Positions 1 through 4,779 of a stretch of DNA of 10,458 bases are shown one piece after another. The position numbers and the translations under genes were made by a program. The notes under the pieces are model-generated. The model did no database searches and was not told the DNA's origin. It saw only the letters and a program-made list of their open reading frames with translations. The stretch is from positions 1-10,458 of the forward strand of contig JACRGN010000360.1 of assembly GCA_016234205.1 (NCBI GenBank). The letters are read 5' to 3'. The stretch comes from Nitrospinota bacterium. Lineage in GTDB: Bacteria; Nitrospinota; Nitrospinia; UBA9942. Each line of letters starts with the position of its first letter. Within the stretch, counting starts at the first letter, position 1.

Positions 1-161
1 ATATTGGTTTTCAGATGGATAAAAGGACAGGAAAGATAATTATTGTGTCTGCGATTGACAACCTTGTTAAAGGTGCGTCGGGCCAGGCAGTTCAAAATAT
101 GAATATTATGCTTGGATTTAAAGAAGATACGGCACTGGAGGGTGTAGGGATTTTTCCATAG
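1..161 (+). CDS. argC: N-acetyl-gamma-glutamyl-phosphate reductase, C-terminal end (partial)
   Basis: Only the last 52 codons are present; the gene enters from the left edge, with the first complete codon at position 3 and a TAG stop at 159-161. ArgC catalyses the NADPH-dependent reduction of N-acetylglutamyl-5-phosphate to the semialdehyde, the third step of arginine synthesis, in the cytoplasm. The visible tail carries the well conserved C-terminal stretch SAIDNLVKGASGQAVQNMN followed by a short end in GVGIFP, typical of the family. The Rossmann NADP domain and the catalytic cysteine lie outside the window. argJ follows on the same strand after a 256-bp spacer that consists largely of repeat arms, so argC and argJ are probably functional neighbours but not tightly coupled. 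Identification is secure despite the truncation because the tail motif is diagnostic and the next gene belongs to the same pathway. Confidence 0.93.
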   Translation, partial: IGFQMDKRTGKIIIVSAIDNLVKGASGQAVQNMNIMLGFKEDTALEGVGIFP

Positions 162-167
162 GTTAAT

Positions 168-193
168 AAACCACAGAAGCACTGAAGTCACAG
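168..193. repeat. Single repeat arm of the cactgaag family
   Basis: The arm reads as three degenerate words, ccacagaag, cactgaag and tcacagg, directly after the argC stop. The reverse complement of 4634-4660 carries almost the same series (aaaccacagaa, cactgaag, tcactga), so this is a second copy of the family seen at 4587-4660. Here I see no matching inverted arm nearby, so it looks like a half element or a remnant. Confidence 0.6.
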
Positions 194-202
194 GAATTTA
201 AT

Positions 203-411
203 TAAACCAGAACACGAAGGTCACAAAGAAATTAATGCAACTTAAAGATTTATTTATGGAAATTATAAAAACTTGACAGGATTAACAGGATTATCAGGAT
301 TATTCGGATGATAGATTTTAGTCTGGACAAGGCTAAAGCCTTACTTCCAGTAATTATCCTGTATATCCTGTCTAAATCAAGTTTTTGTTCTTCGTGTCCT
401 TCGTGGTATAT
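203..411. repeat. Nested intergenic stem-loop (three palindromes inside one another)
   Basis: Three inverted repeats of unrelated sequence share one centre. The outer arms are 203-231 (ccagaacacgaaggtcacaaag) and 383-411 (cttcgtgtccttcgtgg). The middle arms are 267-302 (aaaaacttga, then caggatt words) and 351-386, whose reverse complement begins aaaaacttga and repeats acaggat. At the centre, 323-350 folds as ctgga-c-aaggc-taaa-gcctt-act-tccag. The whole 209 bp can form one long imperfect hairpin. The outer right arm ends 6 bp before the argJ ATG. Nested insertion of one palindrome family inside another is the simplest explanation, but that is inference. Confidence 0.7.
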
Positions 412-417
412 AAAAAG

Positions 418-1626
418 ATGAAAGAAATAAAAGGGGGAATAACTGCAGTAAGGGGTATACGGGCTTCGGGTATATCTTGCGGCATTAAAAAAACAGGTAA
501 GAAAGACCTTGCCCTGATAGTCTCAGAGGCAGAGGCTTCTGCTGCTGGCGTATTTACTGAAAATCGCGTAAAGGCAGCACCTGTAATCTTGAGCCAAGAG
601 AATATCAAAAAAGGAAGGGCGAGAGGTATAATAGTAAACAGTGGCAATGCAAATGCGTGTACGGGCAACACAGGATACAGACATGCGGGGGAGATGGTGG
701 ATCTGACAGCTAAAACTCTTGGTGTCCCTCCTGAAAAGATTCTGGTTGCATCTACAGGTGTAATTGGCGAACCATTACCTATAGAAAAGATTAAAAAAGG
801 AATACCAGTCCTTGTTAAAAAGTTAAGCAGGGCAGGCGGAATGGATGCAGTAGAGGCAATAATGACTACCGATATTGTTTCAAAGATGGTCGCTGTGGAA
901 TATAAATACGGGAGGGAGTCTATAAGGATTGGCGGGATTGCAAAAGGCTCAGGGATGATATATCCAAGACTCGCCACAATGTTGTCGTTTATTACAACAG
1001 ATATTGCGATTTCATCTAAACTTTTAAATATTGCACTGAAAGAGTCAGTGGATAAATCATTTAATATGATTACTGTAGATGGTGATACAAGCACAAATGA
1101 TACTGTTTTAATTCTGGCAAATGGATTGGCAGGTAACAAAAAGGTTGAAGATAAAAGGTCGAAAGGGTTTGCCATGTTTGTAGAGGCATTAAATCATGTC
1201 ACTGCTACTCTATCAAAGATGATTGTGAAAGATGGAGAAGGGGCTACAAAATTTGTTGAGATAGATGTAAAGAAGGCGAAAAATTTTGATGATGCGAAAA
1301 AGATTGCCCTATCAATTGCAAATTCAAATCTGGTCAAAACAGCCCTCTTTGGAGAGGATGCAAATTGGGGAAGGATAGTATCAGCGGCAGGGAATTCAGG
1401 TGTGAAGTTTGATCCAGATAAAATAAGGGTGTCAATAGGTAAAGTAGTTGTATTTAAAAACGGCAGTGGTGTTAAAGGTGAGTGGGAGAGGAAGGTAAGG
1501 GGTGTTATGAGGAGAAAGGATATAGCTATAACACTTGACCTTGGAATCGGACATGAAGAGGCAAAGGTATGGACAACAGACCTCTCATATGATTATGTAA
1601 AAATAAATGGCAGTTACAGGAGTTAG
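418..1626 (+). CDS. argJ: Glutamate N-acetyltransferase / amino-acid acetyltransferase ArgJ
   Basis: ArgJ transfers the acetyl group from N-acetylornithine to glutamate, recycling it in arginine synthesis; some members also use acetyl-CoA to make N-acetylglutamate. The 402-residue product has the family's landmarks: NSGNANACTG at 74-83, STGVIG at 112-117, the self-cleavage region KGSGMI at 176-181 followed by ATML with T187 as the expected N-terminal nucleophile of the beta chain, and the end YVKINGSYRS. The residues before the cleavage site read YPRL where many homologues have an APN/HPN-type sequence, a modest deviation. I start the gene at ATG 418 (MKEIKGGITAVRG), which matches the usual N-terminus. 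The frame stays open upstream to a TTG at 385, but that extension (FFVSFVVY) is only a translation of a repeat arm. No clear Shine-Dalgarno precedes 418. The choice between mono- and bifunctional activity cannot be made from sequence alone. Confidence 0.95.
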   Translation: MKEIKGGITAVRGIRASGISCGIKKTGKKDLALIVSEAEASAAGVFTENRVKAAPVILSQENIKKGRARGIIVNSGNANACTGNTGYRHAGEMVDLTAKTLGVPPEKILVASTGVIGEPLPIEKIKKGIPVLVKKLSRAGGMDAVEAIMTTDIVSKMVAVEYKYGRESIRIGGIAKGSGMIYPRLATMLSFITTDIAISSKLLNIALKESVDKSFNMITVDGDTSTNDTVLILANGLAGNKKVEDKRSKGFAMFVEALNHVTATLSKMIVKDGEGATKFVEIDVKKAKNFDDAKKIALSIANSNLVKTALFGEDANWGRIVSAAGNSGVKFDPDKIRVSIGKVVVFKNGSGVKGEWERKVRGVMRRKDIAITLDLGIGHEEAKVWTTDLSYDYVKINGSYRS

Positions 1627-1653
1627 ATAATTTTATATTTATGTAAAAATGTA

Positions 1654-1683
1654 TTGCAAAATTAAAGGGTTTTGTGATATAAA
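1654..1683 (+). promoter_or_regulatory. Candidate sigma-70 promoter for rpsB
   Basis: A ttgcaa box at 1654-1659 lies 18 bp upstream of tataaa at 1678-1683, inside an AT-rich spacer of 105 bp. Transcription would start around 1690, giving a leader of about 40 nt before rpsB. This is the one operon spacer free of repeats, consistent with an ancestral promoter region. The boxes are imperfect and were judged by eye. Confidence 0.4.
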
Positions 1684-1720
1684 TAAAAAATTCTATTAAA
1701 ATAAACATTAACAAAATTTG

Positions 1721-1727
1721 AAGGAGG
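1721..1727 (+). promoter_or_regulatory. Strong ribosome-binding site of rpsB
   Basis: aaggagg, a full-strength Shine-Dalgarno, sits 4 nt before the ATG at 1732 and decides that start over the in-frame ATG at 1750. It contrasts with the leaders of argJ and hemY, which lack a recognisable site and directly follow repeats. Confidence 0.85.
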
Positions 1728-1731
1728 AAGC

Positions 1732-2523
1732 ATGTCGTCAGCTATTACGATGAAGCAGTTATTGGAGGCAGGTTCCCATTTTGGGCACCAGACCAAAAGA
1801 TGGAATCCAAAGATGAAGAAGTATATCTTCGGGGCAAGGAATGGCATCTATATTATTGATTTACAAAAGACACTCAAGAAGTTTAAAGAGGTTACAAAAT
1901 TCATAACTGAAACTGTTGCCAAGGGAGAATATATACTTTTTGTCGGAACAAAAAAACAGGCACAGGGTATGATTGCTGAAGAGGCTAAGAGGTGCGGTAT
2001 GTTTTACATGAATCAGAGGTGGCTCGGCGGGACCCTCACCAACTTTGATACCATTAAGAAGAGTATTAGAAGATTGAAAGACCTTGAAGCGATGAGAGAT
2101 AGCGGTGGCTTTGATGCTATTACAAAGAAAGAGGGTATTATGATAGAAAAAGATATTAAAAAACTTGATAAATATCTTGGCGGGATTAAGGATATGGATA
2201 AACTGCCAAAGGCGATATTTGTTATTGATACCCGTAAAGAGAGAATAGCCATTAATGAGGCTAAGAAGATGGATATTAAATCTATAGCAGTTGTTGATAC
2301 AAATTGCGACCCTGATGGGGTAGATTTTGTCGTGCCTGCAAATGATGATGCAATAAGGTCAATACGTCTGATGGCTTCAAAGGTGGCAGATATTATTATA
2401 GAAGCTAAAGAGGCAATAGCGATTAAAGAGAGGGCTTCTACAGATGAAATGGAATCTGTATTAGAGTCGGCTATCGTTCCAACAAAGGAAGCAAAATTGA
2501 ACGAGATACCGGCACAAATATAA
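1732..2523 (+). CDS. rpsB: 30S ribosomal protein S2
   Basis: S2 is a small-subunit protein that joins late in assembly and helps anchor S1. The 263-residue product is typical in length and has the hallmark N-terminus ITMKQLLEAGSHFGHQTKRW (5-24), the FVGTKKQA strand at 70-77, RWLGGTLTNF at 96-105 and DTNCDPDGVDFVVPANDDA starting at 189. Residues from about 227 onward form a polar, acidic tail (ERASTDEMESVLES and on), which is variable in the family. It heads the rpsB-tsf-pyrH-frr cluster and has its own promoter candidate and a strong ribosome-binding site. An 83-bp gap holding a palindrome separates it from tsf. In several bacteria rpsB-tsf is autoregulated by S2 through the leader; nothing here proves or excludes that. 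Confidence 0.98.
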   Translation: MSSAITMKQLLEAGSHFGHQTKRWNPKMKKYIFGARNGIYIIDLQKTLKKFKEVTKFITETVAKGEYILFVGTKKQAQGMIAEEAKRCGMFYMNQRWLGGTLTNFDTIKKSIRRLKDLEAMRDSGGFDAITKKEGIMIEKDIKKLDKYLGGIKDMDKLPKAIFVIDTRKERIAINEAKKMDIKSIAVVDTNCDPDGVDFVVPANDDAIRSIRLMASKVADIIIEAKEAIAIKERASTDEMESVLESAIVPTKEAKLNEIPAQI

Positions 2524-2527
2524 ATTA

Positions 2528-2587
2528 AGTGTTAGTGGATAGTGTTAGTGTCAATAAAAACTGACACTAAAAACTTACACTGACACT
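2528..2587. repeat. Palindrome in the rpsB-tsf gap (gtgttagtg family)
   Basis: Left arm 2528-2553 (agtgttagtg, gatagtgttagtgtca) and right arm 2562-2587 are inverted copies of 26 nt each, identical at 20 of 26 positions by my count, around an 8-nt loop. The closing 8 bp next to the loop (tagtgtca/tgacacta) and the first 5 bp at the base are perfect. The element begins 4 bp after the rpsB stop and ends 8 bp before the tsf ribosome-binding site, so both coding genes are intact. It lacks a terminal T-run, so it is not an obvious terminator. Confidence 0.8.
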
Positions 2588-2595
2588 GTATTATT

Positions 2596-2602
2596 GGGAG
2601 GA
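2596..2602 (+). promoter_or_regulatory. Ribosome-binding site of tsf
   Basis: gggagga lies 4 nt before the ATG at 2607. It sits outside the preceding palindrome (ending at 2587), so the hairpin could form without hiding it. Confidence 0.8.
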
Positions 2603-2606
2603 TTTA

Positions 2607-3203
2607 ATGGCAGTAAGCGCTGAGTTGGTGAAAACATTAAGGGAGAGATCAGGTGTAGGGATAATGGAGTGCAAGGATGCCCTGGAGGAGACAAAGGGGG
2701 ATATTGAATCCGCAATTGATTATCTGAGAAAGAAGGGGCTTTCAAAGGCAGTTAAAAAGGCAGACCGTGCAACTTCTGAGGGGCTTGTAGCTTCATATAT
2801 TCATGCAGGCGGGAAGATAGGCGTTTTAGTGGAAATAAATTGCGAGACTGATTTTGTTGCAAGGACAGAGCAGTTTCAGTCACTCGTAAAAGATATTGCA
2901 ATGCATATTGCTGCGTCAAATCCATTATATATAAAAAGGGAGGATGTCCAGCCTGAGGTAATAAGCAAGGAAAAGGAGATTTATATTCATCAGGCTAAGG
3001 AGTCAGGCAAGCCCGATAATGTTGTCCAGAAGATTGCGGAGGGGAAGTTAGAGAAATATTATACAGAGGCGTGCCTTATTGAGCAGTCTTTTGTAAAAGA
3101 CTCTGATATTACCATCAAAGAATTCATTTCAAGAAAGATTGCCGAATTGGGCGAAAATATTCAGGTCAGCAGATTCGTCAGATACCAATTGGGGAAACAA
3201 TAA
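2607..3203 (+). CDS. tsf: Elongation factor Ts (short form)
   Basis: EF-Ts is the guanine-nucleotide exchange factor that releases GDP from EF-Tu during translation. The 198-residue product has the N-terminal UBA-like domain with RERSGVGIMECKDAL at 12-26, the core segment EINCETDFVAR with the TDFV motif at 81-84 that contacts EF-Tu, and the C-terminal LIEQSFVKDSDITIKEFI stretch. At about 200 residues it resembles the short type known from Thermus, with one core subdomain, and not the roughly 280-residue enterobacterial form; that is normal in many phyla. A good ribosome-binding site supports the ATG. Its TAA stop is immediately followed by the pyrH TTG, so translation of the two is likely coupled. 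Confidence 0.98.
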   Translation: MAVSAELVKTLRERSGVGIMECKDALEETKGDIESAIDYLRKKGLSKAVKKADRATSEGLVASYIHAGGKIGVLVEINCETDFVARTEQFQSLVKDIAMHIAASNPLYIKREDVQPEVISKEKEIYIHQAKESGKPDNVVQKIAEGKLEKYYTEACLIEQSFVKDSDITIKEFISRKIAELGENIQVSRFVRYQLGKQ

Positions 3204-3923
3204 TTGCCAAAAATAAAATTTAAAAGGGTTCTGTTGAAACTTACCGGTGAGGCGGTAAGCGGAGAAGGTGGTTTTGGTATTGACCAGAAAATAGTCAGAG
3301 ATATTGCCCTTGAAATTAAAGAAATCCAGGAGATGGGCATTGAGACTGCGGTTGTAATAGGCGGAGGGAATATATTCAGAGGTTCAATTGCCGCCAATGC
3401 CGGAATGGACAGGGTTACCGCCGACTACATGGGGATGCTTGCAACCGTGATTAATGGACTGGCACTGCAGAATGCCCTTGAAAGAGAGGGCGTCCATACG
3501 AGGATGCTGACTGCAATAGATATGAGGCAGGTGGCTGAGCCGTATGTCAGACGCAGGGCAATAAGGCACATGGAGAAGGGGAGGGTAGTTATTTTTGCAG
3601 GAGGGACAGGGAGTCCGTATTTTACAACCGATACTACAGCATCATTAAGGGCTATAGAGATAAATGCTAATGTTATACTTAAGGCAACCAAAGTTGATGG
3701 TGTTTACAGCAGCGACCCTAAAAAAGATAAGAATGCAGTTAAATTTACAGACCTTACATATATGGAAGTGTTGCAGAAGGACTTGAAGGTTATGGACACA
3801 ACTGCTATATCTTTATCCATGGATAACAAGATTCCTATAATTGTCTTCAGCATGAAGGAGAAGGGGAATATAAAAAGGGTTCTGTCAGGGGAGAAGATTG
3901 GGACGATTGTAAAGGGGAAATAA
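3204..3923 (+). CDS. pyrH: UMP kinase
   Basis: PyrH phosphorylates UMP to UDP with ATP in the pyrimidine nucleotide pathway; it belongs to the amino-acid kinase fold and is normally hexameric. The 239-residue protein shows KRVLLKLTGEA at 7-17, the glycine-rich VVIGGGNIFRG at 50-60, GGTGSPYFTTDT at 133-144 and the TKVDGVYSSDPKKDK segment. The start is a TTG directly after the tsf stop codon; it gives the expected N-terminus (PKIKFKRVLLK), and no ATG or GTG would do so. A ggggaa sequence inside the end of tsf, at about 3191, can serve as the ribosome-binding site. frr follows after a spacer that carries a palindrome. Full length, no oddity except the rare start codon. Confidence 0.97.
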   Translation: MPKIKFKRVLLKLTGEAVSGEGGFGIDQKIVRDIALEIKEIQEMGIETAVVIGGGNIFRGSIAANAGMDRVTADYMGMLATVINGLALQNALEREGVHTRMLTAIDMRQVAEPYVRRRAIRHMEKGRVVIFAGGTGSPYFTTDTTASLRAIEINANVILKATKVDGVYSSDPKKDKNAVKFTDLTYMEVLQKDLKVMDTTAISLSMDNKIPIIVFSMKEKGNIKRVLSGEKIGTIVKGK

Positions 3924-3930
3924 ATCTTTA

Positions 3931-3999
3931 GCCACTAAGACACAAGGCACAAAGGAATAAAGAATAATTTTTTCTTTGAGTCTTAGAGTCTTTGTGGCA
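3931..3999. repeat. Palindrome in the pyrH-frr gap (cactaagacacaa family)
   Basis: Left arm 3931-3954 (gccactaagacacaaggcac, then aaag) and right arm about 3975-3998 (tgagtcttagagtctttgtg) are imperfect inverted copies around an AT-rich loop. The element occupies most of the 88-bp spacer. Its right end provides the only purine-rich stretch (ggcagg, 3996-4001) before the frr start at 4012, so it may have replaced the native leader. Confidence 0.75.
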
Positions 4000-4011
4000 G
4001 GTATTTGTTCT

Positions 4012-4467
4012 ATGATACAGAATATTTATAACGATACAAACAAAAAAATGGAGTCCTCAGTAACGGTTTTCCAAAAAGAACTGGCAGGGATAAGGACAGG
4101 CAGGGCATCATTAGCTCTTTTGGATGGGATAAAGGTGGACTATTATGGAAATCCGACTCCTCTCAATCAGGTTGCCAACCTTTCTGTGCCTGAAAGCCGC
4201 TCAATAACAATCCAGCCATGGGATATATCTATTACCCCTGTTATAGAAAAGGCAATCCTTTCATCCGACCTTGGATTAACACCGTCTAACGACGGTAAAA
4301 TTATCCGTATATCAATCCCGCCTCTTACAGAGGAGAGGCGAAAACAGCTTGTGAAGGTTGTAAAGAAATTGGCTGAAGACTGCAAGGTTGCTATAAGGAA
4401 TATAAGAAGGGACAGCATGGAGCATCTAAAGGCACTTGAAAAGGATAAAGAGATTTTAGAGGTATAA
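4012..4467 (+). CDS. frr: Ribosome recycling factor, shortened at the C-terminal helix
   Basis: RRF splits post-termination ribosomes together with EF-G. From ATG 4012 the product is 151 residues and aligns without gaps to the E. coli numbering I recall: IRTGRAS at 27-33, the proline-rich PPLTEERRK of the hinge/domain region, and AIRNIRRD at 127-134 including the conserved R132. After KDKEI (144-148) it ends at once in LEV, whereas standard RRFs of about 185 residues continue SEDD and so on for about 37 more residues and then end in a KEKEIMEV-like tail. About 34 residues, most of the last helix of the three-helix domain I, are therefore absent. The frame is open further upstream to TTG 3976, but that part is repeat-derived (SLRVFVA). 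Whether this RRF works, or another copy exists, is unknown. Confidence 0.9.
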   Translation: MIQNIYNDTNKKMESSVTVFQKELAGIRTGRASLALLDGIKVDYYGNPTPLNQVANLSVPESRSITIQPWDISITPVIEKAILSSDLGLTPSNDGKIIRISIPPLTEERRKQLVKVVKKLAEDCKVAIRNIRRDSMEHLKALEKDKEILEV

Positions 4468-4471
4468 TTTC

Positions 4472-4554
4472 AAAAAAAAGGGGTTAGGGGTTAGGGATTA
4501 GGGGTTGGCAAAAAATAAGCTTTAATTCTTAATCCTTAACCCCTTTTTTATTTT
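4472..4554 (+). terminator. ggggttag palindrome, possible terminator after frr
   Basis: The left arm 4472-4504 is an A-run followed by degenerate ggggtta/gggatta words. Positions 4474-4486 (aaaaaaggggtta) pair perfectly over 13 bp with 4537-4549, and 4530-4536 (taatcct) can extend the stem against a left-arm gggatta. The descending arm ends in tttttt, then attttg, so it has the stem-plus-T-run form of a rho-independent terminator, 5-10 nt after the frr stop. The GC core is only 4 bp, and the arm resembles the tandem-word style of the other repeats, so it may be a repeat first and a terminator second. Confidence 0.5.
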
Positions 4555-4586
4555 GTAAATCAAATGCCTCAAGAACAAAAACCTGA

Positions 4587-4660
4587 TTAAACCACTGAAG
4601 ACACTGAAGGATGCAGAATTTAAAAATATCTTTTCAGTGACTTCAGTGTTCTGTGGTTTT
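4587..4660. repeat. Palindrome of the cactgaag family
   Basis: Left arm 4587-4612 (ttaaaccactgaagacactg, then aaggat) and right arm 4634-4660 (tcagtgacttcagtgttctg, then tggtttt) are inverted copies, each made of three degenerate cactgaag words. The right arm matches the single arm at 168-193 when reverse complemented, making this the family seen twice in the window. Confidence 0.8.
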
Positions 4661-4691
4661 ATAAATTTATGTTTAGGAATTTCAATGTTTG

Positions 4692-4768
4692 AGATTGCTT
4701 CGCCTTCGGCTCGCAATGACAGATTGTAAGAAGTGTCATTGCGAGGAGCGATAGCGACGAAGCAATCT
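4692..4768. repeat. Palindrome of the gtcattgcgag...gaagcaatct family
   Basis: Left arm 4692-4720 (agattgcttcg ... tcgcaatgac) and right arm 4735-4768 (gtcattgcgaggagcgatag, then cgacgaagcaatct) are inverted around a 14-nt loop. The ends agattgcttcg/cgaagcaatct and gcaatgac/gtcattgc pair perfectly, while the middle is looser. It is more GC-rich than its surroundings. The element ends 11 bp before the hemY start codon. Confidence 0.85.
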
Positions 4769-4779
4769 AATTTACTTGT

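Larger units (their letters stand above)
4468..4779. other. 312-bp gene-free spacer made of three successive palindromes
   Basis: No coding frame with recognisable content, tRNA or other RNA gene is apparent. The stretch holds three unrelated inverted repeats, at 4472-4549, 4587-4660 and 4692-4768, separated by about 30-40 bp of AT-rich sequence. It separates the translation cluster from hemY. In many bacteria the frr gene is followed by uppS, cdsA or dxr; none of these is here. Confidence 0.8.

Noticed and set aside
273..301. ttgaca at 273-278 as a -35 promoter box for argJ
   Set aside because: The hexamer is part of the repeat arm (acttgacagg) and no convincing -10 box lies 16-18 bp downstream; the match is expected from the repeat word itself.
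168..302. CRISPR-like array of short repeats
   Set aside because: The repeated words are 7-10 nt, degenerate and contiguous, without unique spacers of regular size, and no cas genes are present.
372..1175. 267-codon open frame on the minus strand across argJ
   Set aside because: It is the antisense shadow of argJ, with a low-complexity hydrophobic translation and no recognisable motif, while the plus strand has every ArgJ landmark.
3976..4011. Upstream TTG start of frr at 3976
   Set aside because: The 12 extra residues are a translation of the palindrome arm; the ATG at 4012 gives the exact RRF N-terminus and E. coli-like numbering (IRTGRAS at 27-33).
4440..4560. Frameshift explaining the short frr
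   Set aside because: The missing RRF helix is not encoded in any frame after 4467; the sequence turns directly into the ggggttag palindrome. A deletion or an assembly collapse fits better than a frameshift.
4468..4779. tRNA or small RNA gene in the long spacer
   Set aside because: No cloverleaf with CCA-ready acceptor or conserved T-loop is visible; the structure is fully explained by three inverted repeats.
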